20,268 nucleotides of DNA. It comes from JBOGVA01 sp050692195 (GTDB lineage Bacteria > Actinomycetota > UBA4738). Location of the stretch: NCBI GenBank assembly GCA_050692195.1, contig JBOGVA010000043.1, forward strand, positions 1 to 20,268. Reading direction: 5' to 3'. The translations under genes were made by a program, and so were the position numbers. The notes under the pieces are model-generated. The model did not search any database, was not told the DNA's origin, and saw nothing but the letters and a program-made list of their open reading frames with translations. Position 1 is the first letter of the stretch. Each line of letters begins with the position of its first letter. Shown here in pieces: positions 14,495 to 20,268 of this stretch.

Positions 14495-14917
14495 CTACCC
14501 CTCCTCCAGGTTCGCCGTTGTGGGGGTCTCTCCGGGAGCGGGCGGCCGGTAGACATCGCTGTGTCTCACCAGCACGGTGTCCGCGTGGAAGGCTCCATCC
14601 CGGCCCAGGGTGCCCTCCACTACGACCCCCCTTCCCCCGCGAAACAGCGAGGGCACCCCGCTCGAGCTGACAACCGTCATCGAGGTGGCCCCGTCCGAGA
14701 CGACGAACCTGAGCGTGGAGGGGCCTTGCTGGACCACCGAGCCGGGCTCCACGAAGCCACCCAGCCTGACGCGGTCTCCTACCGCGCTCGGCCCCTCTCG
14801 GAGCAGCTCTGTGGTCGTCTTGTAGTACACCAAGCTGCTGCTCAAGCCCTGCGCGGCCACCCAACCGATGCCCGCAGCGACGGCGGCCACAGCGACGAAG
14901 ATCCGGCCGCGACTCAT
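14495..14917 (-). CDS. ccmE: Heme chaperone CcmE
   Basis: A 140-residue protein with an N-terminal membrane anchor (5-22) and an OB-fold domain: YYKTTTELL (31-39), VGDRVRLGGFVEPGSV (46-61), LRFVVSDGATSMTVV (69-83), GVVVEGTLGRDGAFHADTVLVRH (97-119). The heme-binding motif is H119-S-D-V-Y123, the HxxxY form, in which the histidine binds heme covalently in E. coli. The C-terminal tail is short. CcmE accepts heme from CcmA-D and passes it to CcmF. The ATG at 14917 lies 11 nt after the ccmD stop. Confidence 0.95.
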   Translation of the reverse strand: MSRGRIFVAVAAVAAGIGWVAAQGLSSSLVYYKTTTELLREGPSAVGDRVRLGGFVEPGSVVQQGPSTLRFVVSDGATSMTVVSSSGVPSLFRGGRGVVVEGTLGRDGAFHADTVLVRHSDVYRPPAPGETPTTANLEEG

Positions 14918-14928
14918 TCGTGCATCCG

Positions 14929-15069
14929 CTACGGCCGCGCCCGCTTCGATGAGAGCGCCGTCGCCCGTCCCCTGGCCCGGCGGGCCCGGTGGAAGAGGCC
15001 GCTCACGTAGGCGGCCAGGGCAAGGACGGTGAGCCCGTATCCTGCCGCCACGTATCCGAGGTTATCCAC
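14929..15069 (-). CDS. ccmD: Small membrane subunit CcmD
   Basis: A 46-residue ORF starting at GTG 15069, inside the end of ccmC (8-nt overlap), and ending at TAG 11 nt before ccmE. It has one hydrophobic helix (about 6-26; YVAAGYGLTVLALAAYVSGLF) starting with a tyrosine/glycine pair, followed by a strongly basic cytoplasmic tail (HRARRARGRATALSSKRARP). This is the CcmD pattern, and the position between ccmC and ccmE is the canonical one. CcmD helps release holo-CcmE from the CcmABC complex. It is short and non-ATG, so gene finders may skip it. Confidence 0.85.
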   Translation of the reverse strand: MDNLGYVAAGYGLTVLALAAYVSGLFHRARRARGRATALSSKRARP

Positions 15070-15817
15070 GGGCCGGCGCCTCCTCCAACAGGGCCTCGGC
15101 GGGCTGGCCCACGCGCGGCGACAGGGCCTCGGCCACCACCCGATCCTCCAGCCGCCCCACCCGAAGCCGAAGGGCCAGGAGGTACAGGTACAGCATCGTG
15201 AAAGCCAGGACGGCCGTGATCAGCGCGGCGGCCATCATCGGAGCGAGGTCGGGCACGCCCAGGATGCGGGCCGGGGGCTGGTGGAGCGAACGCCACCACC
15301 GGACGGACAGGTGGACGATGGGCACGTCGATGAATCCCACGATGCCAACGACAGCCGCCCAACGCGCCCTGCGCACCGGGCTGTCCGGCAGGCGGCGCAC
15401 GGCCAGGTACCCGACGTAGATCAGCAGGAGCAACGCAGTCGTAGTGAGCCGCGGATCCCATGACCACCAGGTCCCCCATACCGGCCTCGCCCACAGCGCG
15501 CCCAGAGCGATGGTCAGGGCCGTGAACAGGACGCCGATCTCGGCGGAAGCGGCCGCCAGCCTGTCCCACCGGATCCTGGTCGTGGTCAGGTAGGCGATGC
15601 TCGCCACGAACACGACGACGAATGCCAGATACGCGAGCCAGGCGGTCGGCACGTGGACGTACATGAGCCGCTGGACGTTCCCCTGCTCCGCGTCCGAAGG
15701 AGCGATCGCCAGCGACATCACTCCGCTCGTCGCCAGCGCGACGGCGGCCAGCCAGCCGAGGATCCGTTCGCCCCGCCGGGCGGTGATCTTGCCCATCATC
15801 CGCTCCGCCGACGTCAT
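15062..15817 (-). CDS. ccmC: Heme transport/loading protein CcmC
   Basis: A 251-residue protein with about six membrane helices and the CcmC signature: MYVHVPTAWLAYLAF (52-66) with H55, the WWD motif GTWWSWDPRLTTTALLLLIY (115-134) and the second histidine region DVPIVHLSVRWWRSLHQ (164-180) with H169. CcmC presents heme in the WWD domain and loads it onto CcmE. The ATG at 15817 overlaps the ccmB stop by one base (TGATG). The stop overlaps the ccmD start by 8 nt. The C-terminal 30 residues are a divergent charged extension. The frame is open upstream, but that region is the antisense-like reading of ccmB and is not part of the gene. Confidence 0.96.
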   Translation of the reverse strand: MTSAERMMGKITARRGERILGWLAAVALATSGVMSLAIAPSDAEQGNVQRLMYVHVPTAWLAYLAFVVVFVASIAYLTTTRIRWDRLAAASAEIGVLFTALTIALGALWARPVWGTWWSWDPRLTTTALLLLIYVGYLAVRRLPDSPVRRARWAAVVGIVGFIDVPIVHLSVRWWRSLHQPPARILGVPDLAPMMAAALITAVLAFTMLYLYLLALRLRVGRLEDRVVAEALSPRVGQPAEALLEEAPARG

Positions 15818-16488
15818 CAGTCCTCCAGCAGGTGACCGAACACGAGCGTGCCCAGGCCGAGGAAGACCAGGTCGAAGGCCAGGAGCAGGCCCAGCCAGGA
15901 TGCCGCGTCCCCGCTCCGGCCGGCCGTGGCCAGCGCCGTGGCGTTCACCCCCGCCACCAGCACGGGAGTGGCCAGCGGGAGGACGAGCAGGGGAAACACC
16001 GCCTCGCGGGATCGAGTGGACTCCGCAAGGACGCCGAACAAGCTTCCCACCGCCGCGAGACCGACCGTTCCCAGGACCAGGACGGCGGCCAGCACGGCTG
16101 GGTCGCCCAGCGACAGCCCGAACAGGATGGCCACGGCGGACAGGAGGGCGGCCTCCACGATCAGGAGCTGTACGACCACGGCCAGGGCCTTGCCCAGGAA
16201 GACGGCGGCCTTGTCGAAGGGCGCCAGGAGCAGTCCCTCCAGCGCCCCGTCCTCCCCCTCGGACCGGTAGGCCTCGCGGAACGCCAGCACCGAGGCGAAC
16301 AGGATCGCGAGCCACAGGAGCCCGGGAGCCGTCTGCCGGAGCAGCGTGCGCCCAGGACCCAGCGATAGGCCGAAGGCGATAAGGAGGGTCCCGGCGAACG
16401 GAAGGACCGTGGTCAGCGCGTGGCGGCCCCTCATCTCGATCCGAAGATCCTTCATCGCCATCGCCCCCGTCTGACGGAGAAGCTTCAC
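15817..16488 (-). CDS. ccmB: Heme exporter membrane subunit CcmB
   Basis: A 223-residue protein with about six membrane helices, matching the family length (about 220). It has a short cytoplasmic N-terminus with KDLRIEMRGR (13-22), LLWLAILFASVLAFREAYRSE (57-77), EDGALEGLLLAPFDKAAVFLGK (79-100, the coupling region to CcmA), and FPLLVLPLATPVLVAGV (164-180). This is the membrane part of the CcmAB ABC transporter. The GTG start overlaps the ccmA stop (GTGA). Internal ATGs at codons 10 and 12 are possible alternatives. The stop overlaps ccmC by one base. Confidence 0.95.
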   Translation of the reverse strand: MKLLRQTGAMAMKDLRIEMRGRHALTTVLPFAGTLLIAFGLSLGPGRTLLRQTAPGLLWLAILFASVLAFREAYRSEGEDGALEGLLLAPFDKAAVFLGKALAVVVQLLIVEAALLSAVAILFGLSLGDPAVLAAVLVLGTVGLAAVGSLFGVLAESTRSREAVFPLLVLPLATPVLVAGVNATALATAGRSGDAASWLGLLLAFDLVFLGLGTLVFGHLLED

Positions 16489-17231
16489 GGTCGCTGGGCC
16501 GTCCGGGCCGGGGTGGCCTGGAGTATGGTTCCGGGCTCCGGAAGCAGGCGCCCCGCGTCCATGAACAGGGTCCGCGATGCCATCCCTCCTCTGGAAGGAT
16601 CGTGCGTAGCCAGGACCACCGTTTGGCCTCCCCCGCTGGCTGCCCGGATCGTGCTGTCGACGATGTCCTTGGCTCCGGCATCCAGTCCCGCGTAGGGCTC
16701 ATCAAGAAGAAGCAGCTCGGGAGACCGAAGGAGGGACCTGGCCAGCGCCATCCTCTGGCGCATCCCCTGCGAATACTCGCGAACCTTCTCATCGGCTGAC
16801 GAGTCGAGACCCACCCGCTCGAGGGCCTCATCCATAGCGGTGGGATCCGACCCGTACAGCGCGCAGGCGAAGCGGAGGTTCTCACGAGCCGTCAGGTCCT
16901 CGTACAGGCGAGTGCGCTGGCCGATCAGCTCGGTTCGACGCCTGATCTCGTTCCTGTGCCGCACCAGGTCGAAACCGAGCACCGAGCCCCGACCGTAGGT
17001 CGGCGAGAGCGCGGTCGCGACCAACCGAAGGAGCGTGCTCTTCCCCGCCCCGTTGGGCCCTCGGATCAGGACCGTTTCGCCGCGCTCGACCAGGAGGTCC
17101 GCCCTGACCACGGCGGGAACGACTCCGAAGACGCGGGTCACCCCCAAGAGGTCAACGGCCGCATGAGCGGTCCTTGGGGTGACAGGGCCGCGGTCGGGAA
17201 GCAACGCGTTCGTCATCTGGCGGGAAGCCAC
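16485..17231 (-). CDS. ccmA: Heme exporter ATP-binding subunit CcmA
   Basis: A 248-residue ABC ATPase. It has Walker A GPNGAGKST (58-66), the Q-loop region near IGQRTRLYEDLT (103-114), signature YSQGMRQRM (153-161), Walker B LLLLDEPYAGLD (173-184) and H-loop H210. Like other CcmA proteins it is compact and followed directly by ccmB. CcmAB uses ATP to release holo-CcmE from CcmC. The GTG at 17231 has GGAG five bases upstream (17237-17240) and is preferred; an ATG five codons later is possible. It begins 47 nt after the CstB-like gene on the same strand. Confidence 0.95.
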   Translation of the reverse strand: MASRQMTNALLPDRGPVTPRTAHAAVDLLGVTRVFGVVPAVVRADLLVERGETVLIRGPNGAGKSTLLRLVATALSPTYGRGSVLGFDLVRHRNEIRRRTELIGQRTRLYEDLTARENLRFACALYGSDPTAMDEALERVGLDSSADEKVREYSQGMRQRMALARSLLRSPELLLLDEPYAGLDAGAKDIVDSTIRAASGGGQTVVLATHDPSRGGMASRTLFMDAGRLLPEPGTILQATPARTAQRP

Positions 17232-17278
17232 GCGTACTCCAGGCTACCGCAGCAAACTGGGCCCTGCGCCCGCGGCGG

Positions 17279-18673
17279 TCATCGCTCGGCCACCGACTCC
17301 CCTTGGGGAGCGCACGTGGCCAGCAGGTCGGGGATCCCCCCCCTCGAGACCAGCCTGACGGCCGCGCCGCTCCGGTCGAGGAGACTTGCGGCGATCGCCG
17401 CCCGGTGACCCGTGCTGCAGGCGGTCCAGATCTCCCGGTGCCGCGGAACCTCCCCGAGCCGGTCCCGGAGGTCACCGACGAAGATGTGGCGGCTCCCGGG
17501 GATGTGGCCGGCGTCCCATTCCCGTTGCTGACGGACATCGAGGACGGGAGGCAAGCGACCCTCGCGGTACGCCTCGCACAGCTCCTCGATCTTGGAGGCC
17601 CCGAACGACCGTACCTGGCGCCCGTCAGCTCGCCACGCCTCCATGCCCCCCGCCAGATACCCTTCGATCCGCTCGTAGCCGATCCGCAACAGCTGGACGA
17701 CGGCCTCCTCCAACGACGCACCTTCCGGCTGGGGAACCAGCAGGACCAGGGGGGCGTTGAACGGGACCACCCATCCCACGTACGTGGCGAACCCGTCGTC
17801 CAGCTCGACGTTGAGCGACTCGGGCACGTGAGCCTCGGCGAACGCCTCCCGAGGACGGCCATCGATGACCCACGCCCCTTCTTCGATCCTCCGGCTCACG
17901 TCGCCCGACCAAAGGGGCTGAGGCCTCTGAACCTCTCCCAGCACGCGCGGTCCCGCCCGGTTGATCGGCGCGATGTACCGGTAGTAGTCGGGATAGGACA
18001 CGAGCCCGCCGAGCTGCTGTTCGACGTAGGCCTCCTCGTCGGGAGCTGCCAAGGCCCGGTTCCCTCGCCGTTCATCGGCGATCGTGGACGTACGTTCCTT
18101 CGGGGCGGGCCCAACTCCGCAAAAGCTTCCCGGCCCGTGAGTGGGAAGCACCTGGACAGCATCGGGCAGGGCGGCAAACCTGCGAAGGGTTCGGTACTGA
18201 GCCCGAGCCAGTTCGTCCGTGAACTCCTCGCCGAGAAGGTCCGTTCGACCGGCGCCGCCCACCATGAGGCTCCCGCCCGTGAATACGGCATTCGGTGCAT
18301 CCGACCCTTCGCCGTACAGCAGGTAGGAGATGTGCTCGGGAGTATGGCCCGGCGTCTCCAGAGCCACCAGCCGGACGTCTCCCACCCGGATCTCGTCCCC
18401 CTCAGCCATCGGCCGGACCGGGAACTCGTATCCGCCCCTGGCGGGCGCGACGATCTCGGCGCCGGTCGCGGCTCGTAGCTCGATCGCCCCCGACACGTAG
18501 TCGTTGTGAAGGTGCGTCTCGAGCGCGTATCGAATCGCCAGGCCGCGCGCCTCGGCCGGCTCGAGGTAGCGGCCGATGTCTCGCTGGGGGTCGACCAGGG
18601 CCGCCGCTCCGCCCGAAGCCACCAGGTAGCTGTTGTCTCCGAGTGACGGTGTGACCACTACCTCGAGTTCCAC
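17279..18673 (-). CDS. CstB-like persulfide dioxygenase with two rhodanese domains
   Basis: A 464-residue protein with an N-terminal metallo-beta-lactamase fold (1-240): THLHNDYVSG (53-62; H54, H56 and D58 as metal ligands), PGH (H110), GRTDLLG (D145) and THGPGSFCG (178-186; H179, C185). A pseudo-rhodanese follows (about 255-350) with no catalytic cysteine at the expected loop (LVLLVPQPEG). An active rhodanese comes last (about 365-464) with TACSTGHR and C419. The MBL, pseudo-rhodanese, rhodanese order matches staphylococcal CstB, which turns persulfides to thiosulfate. C185 sits where CstB has its MBL-domain cysteine. The start is GTG 18673, with AAGGAG five bases upstream; TTG 18688 is weaker. 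It heads the minus-strand run that continues into ccmA. No sqr or cstA gene is adjacent. Confidence 0.9.
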   Translation of the reverse strand: MELEVVVTPSLGDNSYLVASGGAAALVDPQRDIGRYLEPAEARGLAIRYALETHLHNDYVSGAIELRAATGAEIVAPARGGYEFPVRPMAEGDEIRVGDVRLVALETPGHTPEHISYLLYGEGSDAPNAVFTGGSLMVGGAGRTDLLGEEFTDELARAQYRTLRRFAALPDAVQVLPTHGPGSFCGVGPAPKERTSTIADERRGNRALAAPDEEAYVEQQLGGLVSYPDYYRYIAPINRAGPRVLGEVQRPQPLWSGDVSRRIEEGAWVIDGRPREAFAEAHVPESLNVELDDGFATYVGWVVPFNAPLVLLVPQPEGASLEEAVVQLLRIGYERIEGYLAGGMEAWRADGRQVRSFGASKIEELCEAYREGRLPPVLDVRQQREWDAGHIPGSRHIFVGDLRDRLGEVPRHREIWTACSTGHRAAIAASLLDRSGAAVRLVSRGGIPDLLATCAPQGESVAER

Positions 18674-18801
18674 GCCCGCTCCTTCCAACCGTCAGGTGGG
18701 GCTTCCGCTAGCTTCCGCCCGGCTGGGGTCCCGCGGCAACAGCGTGCACTTGCCCCGGCTGATTTGCCCGGCCCTTCCGGGCCGAAGGACACTGGGGCTC
18801 C
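18674..18801. promoter_or_regulatory. Divergent control region between the CstB-like/ccm operon and cox genes
   Basis: These 128 bases separate the minus-strand CstB-like/ccm operon and plus-strand coxB, so both promoters should be here. The ribosome binding site AAGGAG for the minus gene is at 18679-18684. A perfect 6-bp hairpin, CGGCCC-TTCC-GGGCCG (18769-18784), lies 17 bases before the coxB ATG and would be in its leader. No convincing -35/-10 pair was found. Confidence 0.5.
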
Positions 18802-19527
18802 ATGCGGCGCCTGACGAAGTGCCTGCCCGGCCTCTGCGTCCTGTTGCTCCTCACGGCCTGTGGATTCGGCGCACCGGAAGGCGCCACCGTGCAGGGCCGG
18901 GACATCAGCGCCCTCTACCGCCTGTTCGTCTACGTGGCGATCGCCGTGGGAGGGATCACCTATGCCTTGATCATCTGGGCCGCGCTGCGCTACCGGCGCA
19001 GGAAGGACGACACGAGCGAACTTCCCAGACAGTTCCGGTACAACGTCCCGATCGAGGTCATCTACACGGTGGTCCCGATCCTCATCGTCATCGCCCTGTT
19101 CGCCGTGACCTTCCCGGTCGAGCAGCGCGTGGGCAGCATCTCGCCGCAGCCGGACGTCGAGGTGAACGTCACGGGGTTCAAGTGGCAGTGGCGCTTCGAC
19201 TATCCGGAACATGGCATCTCCATCGTCGGTACGCCTCAGGCCTACCCGACCCTCGTCTTGCCGGTCGGGCAGACGGTCCGGATCAATCTCTCCGCTGCCG
19301 ACGTCATCCACTCCTTCTACGTCCCGGAGTTCCTGTTCAAGCGAGACGCGATCCCGGGCATGGTGAACCGGTTCGATCTGGTGATCCCCGAAGCCGGAAC
19401 GTTCCGAGGAGAGTGCGCGGAGTTCTGCGGGCTCGACCACTCGAACATGACCTTCTACGTGCGGGCCGTCCCGCCCGAGGAGTACCGCCGTTGGGTGGAA
19501 GGGCGATCCGGAGGCGGCGAGTCGTGA
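18802..19527 (+). CDS. coxB: Cytochrome c oxidase subunit II
   Basis: A 241-residue protein with a lipoprotein-type signal (LLLLTAC, lipobox C20) and two transmembrane helices (about 40-63 and 84-105). The extracytoplasmic CuA cupredoxin domain includes the aromatic FKWQWRF (126-132) and CuA ligands H170 (DVIHSFYVPEF), C205, E207, C209 (GECAEFCG), H213 and M216 (LDHSNM). This is a CuA-bearing aa3-type subunit II. No CxxCH is present, so it carries no fused cytochrome c domain and needs a separate cytochrome c donor or bcc complex. It overlaps coxA by 4 nt. The gene faces away from the CstB-like/ccm operon, which supplies c-type cytochromes. Confidence 0.96.
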   Translation: MRRLTKCLPGLCVLLLLTACGFGAPEGATVQGRDISALYRLFVYVAIAVGGITYALIIWAALRYRRRKDDTSELPRQFRYNVPIEVIYTVVPILIVIALFAVTFPVEQRVGSISPQPDVEVNVTGFKWQWRFDYPEHGISIVGTPQAYPTLVLPVGQTVRINLSAADVIHSFYVPEFLFKRDAIPGMVNRFDLVIPEAGTFRGECAEFCGLDHSNMTFYVRAVPPEEYRRWVEGRSGGGES

Positions 19528-20268
19528 GCGTCACGATCGAACGGCCTCCGGTCACGCCTCCGCCCTCCGAGCCTGAGCGTCTCGGGCTGGTGGGGTGGAT
19601 CACCACCACGAACCACAAGCGCATCGGCATCCTGTACATCGCCACGACGCTGGCGTTCTTCATCGTCGCCGGGATCATGGCGCTCCTGATGCGAGCGGAG
19701 CTGACCTCGCCGGGCCTCCAGCTGCTTTCCAAGGATGCCTACAACCAGCTCTTCACCATCCACGGGACCGCCATGATCTTCCTGTTCATCGCGCCGATGG
19801 GGCTGGGGCTGGCGAACTACTTCGTCCCGCTCCAGGTCGGGGCCCCGGACATGGCGTTTCCCCGGCTGAACGCCCTCTCCTACTGGCTGTTCCTGGCGAG
19901 CGGGGCCACCATCCTGCTCTCGTTGATGGCGCCGAGCGGGGCCGCCGCGACCGGATGGACCTTCTACGTGCCGCTCTCGGGCCCGGAAGGAAGCCCAGGT
20001 CCCGGGGCGGACATGTGGATCATGGGGGTCCTCCTGGCCAGCACGTCATCAATCATGACGGCCGTCAACCTTATGGCCACGACGTTCATGCTGCGGGCCC
20101 CCGGGTTGACCATGTGGCGGCTTCCCCTCTTCACCTGGAACATGGTCATCACGTCGCTGATGATCCTGGTGGCGTTCCCGCCGCTGGCCGCGGGCCTGTC
20201 GTTGCTCTTCTTCGTCCGGCTCCTGGGCGGCCACTTCTTCGATGTGTCGCAGGGCGGCTCGGCGGTGC
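19524..20268 (+). CDS. coxA: Cytochrome c oxidase subunit I, N-terminal part (runs off the window)
   Basis: The frame opens at GTG 19524, overlapping the coxB stop (GTGA), with GGAGG at 19510-19514 upstream. It stays open to the window end (248 codons visible). It has the heme-copper oxidase subunit I start: WITTTNHKRIGILYI (25-39), LFTIHGTAMIFLFIAPM (76-92; H80 as low-spin heme a ligand), LQVGAPDMAFPRLNALSYWLF and GADMWIMGVLLAS. A proline-rich 20-residue N-terminal tail precedes helix I. The CuB histidines and the K-channel lie beyond the window. Coupling with coxB is expected, since both form the oxidase core. Confidence 0.96.
   Translation, partial: MSVTIERPPVTPPPSEPERLGLVGWITTTNHKRIGILYIATTLAFFIVAGIMALLMRAELTSPGLQLLSKDAYNQLFTIHGTAMIFLFIAPMGLGLANYFVPLQVGAPDMAFPRLNALSYWLFLASGATILLSLMAPSGAAATGWTFYVPLSGPEGSPGPGADMWIMGVLLASTSSIMTAVNLMATTFMLRAPGLTMWRLPLFTWNMVITSLMILVAFPPLAAGLSLLFFVRLLGGHFFDVSQGGSAV

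Noticed and set aside
12459..14864. Longer ccmF and ccmC frames starting far upstream (to 14864 and 16885)
   Set aside because: The extra N-termini overlap ccmE and ccmB/ccmA in other frames and are low-complexity. The starts at 14489 and 15817 fit family lengths and operon spacing.
104..18673. A sulfur oxidation system linking the Mo oxidoreductase to the CstB-like enzyme (persulfide to sulfite to sulfate)
   Set aside because: The genes are about 16 kb apart in separate transcription units, and the substrate of the Mo enzyme is unknown. Adjacency gives no support.
1..20268. CRISPR arrays, tRNA or rRNA genes, insertion sequences, attachment sites
   Set aside because: No regularly spaced repeats, RNA gene signatures, transposase genes or paired terminal repeats were seen by reading. 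A covariance-model search could still reveal small RNAs.

Overview
This 20.3 kb window of uniformly high-GC DNA looks chromosomal and densely packed. The codon style, frequent GTG/TTG starts, and a resuscitation-promoting factor (Rpf) with the canonical catalytic motif suggest Actinomycetota, probably a less-studied lineage. One feature is atypical: c-type cytochrome maturation is encoded by a full System I (Ccm) operon, whereas most characterised actinobacteria use System II (ResB/ResC). The taxonomic call is therefore an inference of moderate strength. I saw no rRNA, tRNA, CRISPR array, insertion sequence or other complete mobile element. No gene-free stretch exceeds 300 bases; the longest is about 183 bases, between ispH and rpf.

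Layout, left part (1-10446). The minus-strand start of a cut-off gene (1-58) follows a membrane protein that joins four histidine-bearing helices to a sulfite-oxidase-type molybdenum-cofactor domain (104-1114). Divergent to it are an SLC41/MgtE-like cation transporter (1275-2516) and an overlapping soluble PhoU/RCK_C tandem protein (2509-3717), probably its regulatory subunit. Next come ispH with a small PGPGW-type membrane protein on the minus strand (3706-4934), then rpf on the plus strand (5118-5798). An HTH-HNH endonuclease of more AT-rich character (5854-6399) and a degenerate response-regulator receiver (minus, 6546-6881) follow. A plus-strand block then encodes a GNAT acetyltransferase, nadC, nadA (de novo NAD synthesis; nadB is not in the window) and a peptidase S51/cyanophycinase-like enzyme (6974-10446).

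Layout, right part (10443-20268). A minus-strand operon, read from right to left, begins with a CstB-like persulfide dioxygenase/rhodanese (18673-17279). It continues with ccmA, B, C, D, E, F, G, H and I down to 10443, most of them joined by 1-8 nt overlaps. ccmD is a 46-residue gene that is easily missed. Divergently from the head of this operon, coxB and the 5' part of coxA (cytochrome c oxidase subunits II and I) run off the right edge. The right half is thus a respiratory module: heme export and attachment to apocytochrome c, placed back to back with the oxidase that would accept electrons from cytochrome c. A sulfane-sulfur detoxification enzyme sits at the operon head.

The items most worth a second look are the transporter plus PhoU/RCK_C pair (possible ligand-gated Mg2+ transport), the single-chain heme-b/Mo-cofactor oxidoreductase, and the System I Ccm operon in an apparent actinobacterium with a CstB-like gene at its head.
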